Under the pieces are notes generated by a model. That model was not told the origin of the DNA, did no database searches, and was given only the letters and a program-made list of their open reading frames with translations. 64,000 bases of DNA from Mixophyes australis. Taxonomy: Eukaryota > Chordata > Amphibia > Anura > Limnodynastidae. A program made the position numbers and the translations under genes. Shown piece after piece: positions 1 through 10,100 of the stretch; the first letter of the stretch is position 1, and each line of letters starts with the position of its first letter. The stretch covers positions 400,448,117 through 400,512,116 of the forward strand of contig JAVHZZ010000001.1 of assembly GCA_036250195.1 (NCBI GenBank), in the 5' to 3' direction.

Positions 1-189
1 CCCAAACTGATGCTTGATAACAATTTAATGTCATACTCGCGAAACCATTGGGTGACCACACATGCTCAGTGCATGGAGATTTTGTCATTCTGGAAGACAA
101 CACTCCCTTAAGGAAACAATGCATTAAGCAGTGAGTAAGGGAATGACTGCAACCAAAGCATACCAGGGGGTAAATGTTTGAAGCTGAGA

Positions 190-827
190 GTTTTCCGGCG
201 GGTTTGAAAAAAAAGCCGGAACCACTATCTCTTGGTTTATATGGAGACCTGAACCACATTTTGCAAAAAAGACAGGACTGTCCTGAGGACCGCTCTGTCC
301 TCATGAAAAACTAAGTAAGGAACTCTACAGGACAAGTCTCCTAATTCAGACCCTCTTCTAGCAGAAGCGATGGCCAAAAGGAAGACAACCTTCCATGTCG
401 CAAATCTGAAGTCAGCCTATTCTAGAGGCTCGAATGGAGGACACTGAAGGACATCAAGGTCTAGATTTAAATCGCACGGGACCAAAGGAGGAATATGGGG
501 AGACTGAACATACAGCACCCCCTGAAGAAAAGTACAAATATCAGACATGGAGGCCAACCGGCGTTGGAAGAAAATAGAAAGCACCGAGACCTGAACTTTC
601 AGGGAACGTAACCTAAGACCCGTCTCTAAACCATCCTGGAGAAAGGCCAGAAAACGAGCTAGGCTGAAAAATGCAGGATCGTAACACTTCCTTTCACTCC
701 ATTTTACATAAATCTTCCACACCCTATGATAGATTTTTGCTGACACCAGTTTACGAGCCTTCATCGGGGTATCCACTACCCTAGATGAGAAACCTCTGGA
801 TCTCCAGAGGCTGGCCTCAATAACCAC
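190..827 (-). pseudogene. DIRS tyrosine recombinase, N-terminal part, broken
   Basis: From 827 leftward an open frame of about 136 residues resembles the N-terminal, core-binding part of DIRS recombinases. After a stop and a frame change it continues through FLLAIASARRGSEL (about 330-400), which carries the first catalytic Arg of the tyrosine-recombinase fold. Another frame change then leads to the strand NQEIVVPAF. The remaining catalytic His, Arg and Tyr are not in the window. These enzymes integrate circular cDNA without target duplication. Several stops make this copy inactive. Confidence 0.7.
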
Positions 828-831
828 AACA

Positions 832-1323
832 TTAAAGCCATCCCATTCTTACTCTTCGTAGCACTCGAGGAATCATCGGGATTGGGGGAAAAAGATATCC
901 CAGCCTGAAATCCCACTTCATTGACATCACATCCACTGCTGCCGCCAGAGGATCTCTGGTCCTTGCGCAAAACTTTGGTACCTGATGGTTGTATTTGTAT
1001 GCCATCAAATCTAGATCTGGAAGACCCCATCTTTGAACCAGTTTCTGAAAAACTTGTGGATGTAGAGACCATTCTCCCAGAAGGATTGCATGCCTGCTAA
1101 GATAATCCGCTTCCCAGTTTTCCATTCCTGGAATAAAAACCGTGGATATTACTAGAACCCAGGTCTCTGCCCAAGACAGGATCTGTTCTGCCAGCTGCAT
1201 TGCCCCAGCACTCTTTGTTCCTCCCTGACGATTTACGTACGCCACCGCTGTGGCATTGTCTGACTGCAAACGAACCGGCCTTCCTTGAAGGAAGGATTGC
1301 GCTCCCTGAAGGCCTAGCAACAT
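832..1323 (-). pseudogene. DIRS RNase H domain and linker
   Basis: The minus-strand frame contains RLQSDNATAVAYVNRQGG, the RNase H segment with its catalytic Asp in a S-D-N context typical of DIRS polyproteins. It continues into a linker that leads to the recombinase, including SLHPQVFQKLVQRWG. The first RNase H Asp lies in a different frame just upstream (near 1420, in TTDSSLWGWG), so at least one frameshift separates the two. Confidence 0.75.
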
Positions 1324-1416
1324 GCTTCGTAATTCCAGAATGTTGATTCGCAGAAGAGCCTCTCTGATGGATCAGAGTCCCTGCAGCCGGAGATGGAGAA
1401 CTACTGCTCCCCAGCC

Positions 1417-2350
1417 TCACAGACTTGAATCCGTAGTTACTAGGACCCAGTCCAACAGAGCAAAGGACCTGCCTACCCTTAGATGATCCCGAATGAGCCA
1501 CCAACCCAGGGAATTGCGAGTCCTTCTGGAAAGGGTAATTCTTTGAGACTTCAGATACCGGGTAGATCCTGACCACTGACTCAAAAGATCCCACTGGTAG
1601 ACACGTGAGTGGAATCGACCGTTGGGAAAAGTTTCGAATGCTGACATCATCAATCCTAGAACCCACATGCCCAACTTCATCGAAGGGCGCGGATGGTCCA
1701 GAAGTAGCCGAATAGAGTTCTGAATTGAGCAAATCTTTTGCTCCGGAAGGAAGACTCTCTGAAGAATCATGTCCATCAACAGTCCCAAGAACACCATCCT
1801 CTGTGAAGGTTGCAGATAAGAGCTTGGATAATTGACTATCCACCTCTACCGCTCCAGAAAACTCAGGGTGAGAGCAAGATGTTGAGACAGGAGCACATCT
1901 GATGAGCAAATCATCCAGGTATGGAATTACATTTACTCCCTGGGCACGTAAACCTGCCACCATAATGGCCATAATTTTCGTGAATACTCTGGGAGCAGTG
2001 GAAAGACCGAAGGGAAGAGCCCAACATTGAAAATGAGAACTTCCTACGGTGAAACGAAGTAGAGACTGATGTTCTTCCCAAATAGGAACATGTAGGTATG
2101 CGTCCCGAATGTCTATAGACGCTAGGAATTCCAAGGGTTCCAACCCATTGATCACCGAGCGAATTGACTCCATATGAAATTTGGTTACCCGAACGTGAGG
2201 ATTGAGACTTTTGAGGTTCAGAATCGGCCGAAACGAACTGTCTTGTTTGGGTACTAAAAACAGGTTTGAGTAAAACCCCTTGCCCTTCTGACCTTCCGGA
2301 ACTCTGCAAATAACAATGGCGGAAAGGAGAGAAGCGATCGATTTTAACAT
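1417..2350 (-). pseudogene. DIRS reverse transcriptase, frameshifted
   Basis: The fingers and palm read cleanly from about 2350 to 1880: LVPKQDSSFRPILNLKSLN, then the catalytic Asp in SIDIRDAYLHVPI, then PFGLSTAPRVF and the catalytic IPYLDDLLI box. After about 1870 the open frame is no longer RT-like. The connection domain (LPEQKI, PRPSMKLGMWVLGLMMSAF, GRFHSRVYQW) continues in another frame at 1797-1417. RT motifs A to C are intact, but at least one frameshift inactivates the enzyme. The gag and leader upstream are absent. Confidence 0.85.
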
Positions 2351-2395
2351 CGCCTTTCTCTTGATTCAATCGTGAGGCAACTGAGTTTGGAAAAA

Positions 2396-3917
2396 ACTAG
2401 CTGCAGATTGCTTTTAGGTGAGTGATTCTGTGACATGAGCAGTCACCTTGAAATATGCTAGGCGGACAAGTAGGCGTACTTACGCACATAAAGAATCTTT
2501 GTGGGTCTGCAGATTTTGATTGTCATAAATAACATCAGTAAAAACATGAATGTTTTTTTTACTTGAATCCTGAAATAAGCCAAGGCACATTGAGATAGTA
2601 GGTACATATACCTACCAGCATAAGTATTGGTGACATTCTAAAGATGTATATGGTACAGATCTATACTAACTTTCTCCATTAATTCCGCTTTGAAGAAGTA
2701 GTAAAAGTATATTTGGAAATAAATTCCGTTGGTTTGTCTAAATAGACATTAAAGTTATATATGTTTATAGTTAAATTACATCTACAGGGAGCACAAGAGC
2801 ATATAAGTCACTATTGTAGTAGCTACGAAAATGACGACCTCACATAGCAATGTAGAAAATAATTACAGACTATATCTGGAATTTAGTATATTTTTGTCAT
2901 CTCCATATTACAGATAAAATCCTTATTTGGAGGGCACACTTTGTAAACTGCCGAACGCTAGACAACATAATGTAGATTGTTATTCACTTTCGTAACACTT
3001 TGGATAGCACTTATAAGTAGTCACTTAAGTACAACCTTTCCTATCTCATTGAAGTCAACATTCTAAATCCGTAAGGCAAATTATTAAGGGGCAAGTTTCC
3101 AATGCGCTTATGCAGTTATAGGAATTATTATACAAGTCCATTTATGGCAAACATGTCAAGCGCCTTATTTAATGTGCCCAGCTGCCGTCACCCCAAGCCT
3201 GGCATGTCTTCATTCTCCAAGCAGCCCTGCCTAATAGAAAAATCACTCACGGTGGAGTCTGCTAGTGTTAAGCTCAAGAGTAATGGAGGATGTCTTGTTA
3301 GTGAGTTCACCAAACGTTTGTTATTGAAGGAGATGGCCCTTCAATAACAAAATAAACAATTCCTATTTAGGATCTTTTTTTAATTACTGGGTGACTACTG
3401 TTTTAAGAAAGTTGTATACATTACAGAAAAAAGAATTCAAATGTAGAATGCACAGTAGAATTAAGATGATAAAAAAGAATCTACCCCTTTAAAACATTAT
3501 AACCATGTACCTAGTGTGGTAGAAGTTAGTAGAGTCCTCTCTTTGGTACTGGTACTGAACCTGCGTACACATGTTATACCTTCACCCAATAGTACTAGAC
3601 AATACTTCCCATATGTATGACCGGTCAGGATTAGTTTTAAAAGTAGAGAATTAGTAAGCCATGTGGAAATCCTATTTATTTAGAGAATTATTATCTAAAT
3701 TCTGCATCACATTTAAAAAAAATGTTGTTTTTTTGCACTCAGTCTGCAATTGTCATCAACTACCTACAAACGCAATCTGTACATCAGGGTCAAAGACCAT
3801 TTACTATAGCTGCAGGCTTTCAAGCACAGTGTACAAAATGGAAATGGTTTTGATTAAAGCAATGAGTTCTAACATTTTCTCCAGTCAGACGCATACAGTT
3901 GTGAACACTGTTATTAC
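2396..3917. other. AT-rich DNA downstream of MAP9 exon 4
   Basis: No exon with plausible splice sites was found on either strand. The plus-strand ORF at 3102-3347 has no recognisable domain. The plus-strand ORF at 3661-4056 is the antisense of MAP9 exon 4. The next MAP9 exon is presumably beyond the left edge. Confidence 0.5.
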
Positions 3918-4135
3918 CTCTGGGCTACTTCTCTTGGAAAATGATTGTATTTCAGAAACAGGAACTTTATCGCTAAGTCTTGTTAGAGAGGAAGGAGCAG
4001 AGATTGAAGCCACTTTGTCGCTGGAGTGTTTTCCCTCCTCTTTGTCTTCTAGGTGACTGCTTTTTCTTGGCAAGTTTCTATGCTGTGGAGTTGGTTTAAA
4101 GCTTTCCTCAGATAAGGAAGCACCAATACCTGGAG
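3918..4135 (-). CDS. MAP9: MAP9 exon 4 (most 3' exon in the window)
   Basis: This is a 218-bp exon. The acceptor is CATATCCAG at 4136 and the donor is GAG|GTAATA at 3918. It accepts the phase-1 carry from exon 3 and ends in phase 0. It encodes residues about 159-231, including FKPTPQHRNLPRKSSHLEDK and SAPSSL, which resemble the low-complexity middle of vertebrate MAP9. An alternative acceptor 6 bp inside would remove two residues without changing frame. The remaining exons, which encode the C-terminal coiled-coil and microtubule-binding half, are not in the window. Confidence 0.8.
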
Positions 4136-7100
4136 CTGGATATGAATAAGATAGGTAAACACATTATTCACATAAATTAATATCATATTAAACATCATTT
4201 TTTAGATCTACTAAAATACTTGTATTAATCAAGAATTAGTACTCCATAAAAACAATCCCTTTAAACTAGGAAAGCCAGGGCATACATATATTGGAATTGC
4301 TTTGCTGCCATCTAGTGATGAAAGTAATTATTTATAATGCTTTTGCAATTTAAATTACACCAGACAAAAAGACCTGGGGGTAAATGTATCAAGGTGCGAT
4401 TTTGCAAATCCAGCGATTTTCTCGAGAGAGTTAAAACTCGCTGATGTATGAACCTGAGATTTCATGTTAAATCGCCAGAGTTGTGTTTCTGTCAAAATCG
4501 CTATTTCCAAAATCGATAGAGATCAAACTCCCGACTGTTTGCTACTCTGGCTATACAAGTCATAAATGTATGAAGCTGCGAATAAGCAAACTCTCTTGAG
4601 TTTGCTTTAAAAATCATCAGATACAACACGCTGCATCCTAGAAGCATGATTACTAAACACATCACTGTTACACTGTCCCTGCCTATAGAGCCGGAGGTCC
4701 GGCGGGTGTCAAAAGTGTTAAAAATAGATAAAAGTTTAAAAAAAACAAAACTGTGGGGTCCCCCCGCCCGAGCACTATTAACCCTAGTGCTGCCAGCCTA
4801 CTGCTAGTTATGTGAAAATCGGGGAAAAATTTTGCGTGGGGTCCCCCCGATTTTCATAGAAACAGCACTAGGCAAACCAGCCTGGAGTTGGTGGCACTAT
4901 AGCAGGGGGACATGCGGCATACCAACCCCAGGCTGTTTGGCGCTGGAATGGATTCCCTAGGGAGTGGGGTCCTCCAAAAAAAACAAGCAGGCCCCCCCTC
5001 TAGGGCTCTTCCTACACTCCTGGGCGATGGGTGTAGGGTAATAACGGCGATAGAATGTTAAAAAAAACAAATGGATGCCATTTTGTTTTGTGGTTCTCCA
5101 AGTGCCAGCACGCCCTAGCTGCCATGGGTATGCTGGTGCTTGTAGTTATACAAGTATCAGCATGCCCACACTGTTTATGACAGCCTGGCTTGGCTGGGAC
5201 TTGTACTTCCACAAAACAAAATGGAGTCTGTTCATTTTTTTAACAATATAATCACCGTTATTACCCTACACCCACCGCCCAGGGGTGTAGGGAGAGCCAT
5301 AGTGCTTTCAGCACTGGGCTGGGTGTCCCTACAGGGGGACACGCTCATTTTTTTCGGTGAACCGCACTCCCTAGTGAATCCAGCCCAGCGCTGAACAGCC
5401 TGGGGTTGCTTGTCATTATGGCAGGGGGACCCCTGCCGCGTGTCCCTCTGCTATAGTGCGACCCACCACAGGCTGGTTTGCTTAGTGCTGGTTAAGTGAA
5501 AATCGGGGGGACCCCACGCAAAATTTCTCCCCGATTTTCATGTAACCAGCAGTAGGCTGGCAGCACTAGGGTTAATAGTGGGAGGACCCCACGCTTTTTT
5601 ATTTTTGAACATTTATCTATTTTAAACACTTGACAGCTGCCGGAGCTCTCTCTGTATAGGCAGAACAGTGTAACAGTGATGTGTTTACTAAACACGTAGG
5701 AAACACAAGAGAGTTAGCTACACACGGGAGTGTTTGACATCGCAGCAAATCGCCAGAGATGACCAGTGATTTTTAAGATCAGAGTCAAAATCGCAGTTTA
5801 ATACATCTTACAACTTGGGGACTAAAATCGCAGGTTATCACCCGCGATTTGCCGCAATTTTAAAACGCTGAAAAAAAATCAGACCTTGATACATTTACCC
5901 ATGTGCCACGGAGTGCCCCCTAATTCTTCATGAGCGCAATCTGTGGCATTGTACCTTTGCCGAATTTTCCGCGTACCCTATAGAGGTGCACAGGAAAATC
6001 AGCGAAGTTCAGGTACTGTAGTAACCTGAAATGAGCACAGAGAGACATCGCAGTAATATTGCTGGGATTTGAATTACTCCCTTTATATGGAAGGTAATGT
6101 CATAAATAGTGTGAGAATAGAAAATGAAGCATTTCTGGGACATATGTTTAGTGTTTTGTATAGGCATTTCGTGGTACCAATAATAAAAAGTACAGTACAC
6201 AAACATACATGGAAGCTTTACAATCATGTGTAAGGAACATTTGACACAGCACAGGCTTCCCGTAAAAGACTTATTTTCAGGTGGACCCTCTGGGAACATC
6301 ATCATTGTCAAGATTAAATATTCTGTAACAGCATCCATGCCACCAATGCAAACAATGATAGTAATTTTTCATCCTTAAACAAATTTATTCTAAAAATGGA
6401 CACAGCTATCCACCTATTTATTGTTTAGTATAAGCATGATGACCTAAACCTGTAACCACGGCTGTTCTGCAGTATAAACAAGACAAGAATGTAAATCAAA
6501 TAATTATGTTCACAGATCCTTTGCTGCCATCTCGTGTTGAAGATCAGTATTTACCACATAACACCTTTACAGTATGTGGTGCAGCTAGCTCACACTTCAG
6601 GATTAAGATATTATAATACTTAATTTGTCATGGCTGTATATGGAGTTTACGCTAGAAATGCTGAAATGATTCAAGCTGTTCCAAAATTGCACTGGGTTTG
6701 ACTGACACAGGCGAGTTTACAGTTTGAAGTTTGAGTATGCAGTTAAAGCAAAAGACATTAAACAAAACTATAAAATGTTGCCTGTTTGAGCTTAAATGGA
6801 TAAAATTGATAGAATTTTAAACATTAATTCATACTAAGAAAATTAGTGTGTTTAAGGTCAAAGTTTGAATGGAAAACTGTTAAAAATACAAAACAATGTA
6901 GCTATTTAAACTTAAACAAGCTATCTTAAGATATGTTCATCTCAAAATAGTGTTAGACTGAAGCCCCATCAAGATACACTAAAAGCTGCAATTAGCCTAT
7001 AACAGCATAGGTTGGTCCCACAAAAACAGTGGAGCCCACAGCCCGAGGTCTCCCCCACGGTTAAATAAAAAGGCCTCGTAGATGACGAAGTACTTGTTTC

Positions 7101-10100
7101 TCTAGGAGACGCAACGCTAATGACAGGAAGTCTGGTCGCAAGAAAGTAATCATGGAGGCTTTATTCGGATTGGCTAGTGTATAATCCAATAGTTAAAATT
7201 AAAAAGGGGGCGTGGCCTGAACACATTCTCAACTGGACGTGTTTCTGCAGAGCTCTCTCTCTAGGTCTCAAATTTTTCACCTTTTTGAGACCCCATTGAG
7301 CGCCACCTGGAACCTGACAGCTTGCTGAACACCCCTGACACCACTGGATGTAGAGGGGCTGAGCCTTACTCAGTCTTGCGACCAGGACTCCCGAGTGGAC
7401 CGTGGGCGGCCACTTCCAGGTCTGGCTGCCACTTCCGGTTCGCGACTGCAGGACCTAGACCAGGGGGCTGCATACATAGGAAGCTGCTGCTCCTTGCCTG
7501 CTATCTCACACACCAAATTAGATTCTAAGTGAGTCATGAGGATACACGGAGTGGCTCTATTCAGCCCCCAGACATTAATAAAAATCGGCAGGCGGGGGGC
7601 GAGTGGCCTAGCCTGCATTCATGGCAGACGCACATTACTAGAGCTCCTAGCTGCTGGACCTGAAAAGAACAATTTCCAGGGAATCTACTTATCTAAAAGC
7701 GCCTGGAAGAGTGCTGCTGCAGAGTGATAGGATCCATATAGCCGCCCTCTCTTCACCTCCCTTATTTTACACTTAAACAACAAAGGGCTGATATAGTCTT
7801 TCTCCAGGGGACACACTTTACTCGTTACTCACATCCAGAACTGAAGTGTAAACTGTACTCTTCTACTTTCCATGCTTGTGACCCTAGACAGAAAAAACAG
7901 GTGGTTGCTACACTCTTTGCATCTCATGTGACATTTGAGCTGGTGACATCCCACTCTGACCCTGATGGTCATTTTCTAATCCTAGTGGAAAAACTCAATA
8001 ATACCCTATGTATTCTAGTCAATTTGTACGGCGCGAATCAAAACCAGCATTCGTTTTTCGCTGCCCTAGACTCCTTGCTCTCTCAGGTACGCCAGGGAGA
8101 AGTGATTATGGAAGGAAGTAGTAGTAGATGACACTGTAGATAGGTAGTCCACTCTGGTTTCCCCCGCTAGCGGCTTGGAGTCTCATAAATCCAGGGCCTT
8201 GGTGTCCCTCCTCTCTCACTATCTTCTCTTTGACTCTTGGAGGCTTGGGGAACCCTCCTCCCGAGATTATACATTTTACTCCCCGGTTCATGGCACCTAG
8301 TCACGAACAGACATGGTCTTCCTCAGCCACGATCTATCTCTGAAATTTAGGATGGCTCACATACATCCGATGGTTTGGTCTGAACACTCTCTCATATCTG
8401 CCAACCTTTCAGATATAGTCTCTCGCCCTCGCCCCACCACATGGCGTCTTAATGATTTCATTCTTCACGACCCGCAACTTACACTAGAGCGCCGGACCCT
8501 TTTAGAAGAGTAATTTCTGTTCAATGGCCTCCCAGATATATCCCCACAACCCTCTGGAAAACCCATAAGGCGGAAGTGCGAGGTCACCTTATTAGCATGG
8601 CCTCATGCCGTAGGAAGTTGGCCATCTCTAATTGTACATCATTAACTATCCAACTCCAGACTCTGGAGAGACAATACAAATTCTCCCCAGATAAAGCCAC
8701 CCTAACCAAACTTCTAAAGGTGAGGTCTGACTTGAACCTCCTTCTCTCTGAGTCCACTGCCACAGCTGTGAAATGGCTGAAGCAAACATTCTAGGAGAAG
8801 GGAGATAAAGCAGCCAGAATCTTAGCCGCCGGCCTGAGGGCTCAGAGATCTCAAAACAATGTTATGGCCTTGAAGTCTCCCTCTGGCTCACCCATCTATA
8901 GTCCTGACCAGACAGGTTGCGAGATTCAGAAATTTTACTCTACATTGTATAATCTGGATGCCCTAAACTCCGGGAGTGCTCCCCTGTGGATACTATAGCA
9001 GCCTTTCTGAGATGAGTGAATCTCCCCACCCTCACTAATAGCCTAGCTCAACACCTAAATGAAGAGATTACATCAGAGGAAATACTGGTGGTTATCAAGG
9101 TACAAAAGACCTCCAAGGCCCCGGGTCCAGATGGCTTCACACCTCCACACCCTGTTCAATGCTGTCTTGCATGGAGACCCCTTCCCTAAATCGATATAAA
9201 GCATAAAACATAGAGGAAACATCTTGTATATTAATATTCTTATGTTTAATTTGATGTTTGTATTTTTCCAGTTGTTTCCTTTTAAGAAAGAGTTTAAAAA
9301 AAATAATAATATATAAATACTTGCTCAGCTAGAAGCTGCGATGCAAATGAAAGGATGAGGGTTGTCTGCAAATAACCCACCATAGCGGCTTTACTCTAAC
9401 TGGCTAGAGCATATGAAAGCCACACTGCTTGGTACTTGCACATAGACCCCACATGTGGTATCAATGAAAAAGAACTTTGTCTATTAGGATTTTTTATTTT
9501 AACCACTGGATTATTGGAAGAAGAAAAGAAGAAGGAAGAAAGACTAATTGAATAAGGTATAAAAAAAGGAAGAGAAAAGGGAAATAAAAAAAAAGAAGAT
9601 TAGTAGTTCTACAAGTGTCCATATGTTCTGGTAGCCACGAGTATTGCTGGCACTTGTAGTTCTACAAACGCCAACATACCACACAAATTAATGGCCGTCA
9701 GGTTGAGTATTAACTTGTAGTGCTACATGTTTAATTGCTAGTTTTTTTACTATTTTACATTTATTATAGAGTCCTGTACTAAACAGGCTGGGGACCCCAC
9801 ACTGTTTGCAACTTGCATTAGTTATAACCCTGGCTATGAACGCTGACGCTTGTTTCCCTCTTAGATGGGTAACTATGCAAGGCTCTTTATTTATTTACTT
9901 GAGTTATTTTAAGACATTGCATAGATCTCTGCTGATAATTACCAAGAAGACATATGCCTGCTAACAGATGCAACTGGAGATGTGGCCTAACCAGAATAAG
10001 ACATATCTCAAGGGGCCATGCCACACTTAGCTAGGCACAACCCGATTGTACTTTAGTTACACTTGCATGTCCTGATCTGCCTCTCCAAGCATAAAGGGAC

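Larger units (their letters stand above)
1..2395 (-). mobile_element. DIRS-type tyrosine-recombinase retrotransposon, 5'-truncated, running off the left edge
   Basis: Read on the minus strand, the block gives reverse transcriptase, then RNase H, then the start of a tyrosine recombinase. That order and the absence of a DDE integrase are diagnostic of DIRS elements, which are common in frogs. Homology begins near 2395, so the gag-like ORF that should precede the RT is missing. The recombinase C-terminus (His-x-x-Arg and Tyr) lies beyond position 1. Frame changes and stops show that the copy is dead. It lies downstream of MAP9 exon 4, probably in a MAP9 intron and in the same orientation as that gene. 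Confidence 0.85.
7199..9330 (+). mobile_element. L1-family LINE, heavily deleted (ORF1 and reverse transcriptase missing)
   Basis: A GC-richer 5' region begins at GGGGGCGTGGCC (7205). An L1-type ORF2 endonuclease segment follows by about 7760, then the inter-domain region, then the first RT motif (SKAPGPDGFTP at about 9110). Sequence then jumps to a non-coding AT-rich tail ending in an A-rich run near 9300. ORF1 does not fit between the 5' region and ORF2, and the RT core and C-terminus are gone. It is antisense to MAP9 inside intron 3. Keeping 5' parts while losing RT means internal deletion rather than the usual 5' truncation. Confidence 0.7.

Noticed and set aside
3102..3347. Additional MAP9 exon between exon 4 and the DIRS element
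   Set aside because: The minus-strand translation has stops in the needed phase and no resemblance to MAP9. No matching splice pair was found.
3661..4056. Plus-strand 131-codon ORF
   Set aside because: It lies antisense to MAP9 exon 4, which has splice sites, correct phase and recognisable protein sequence.
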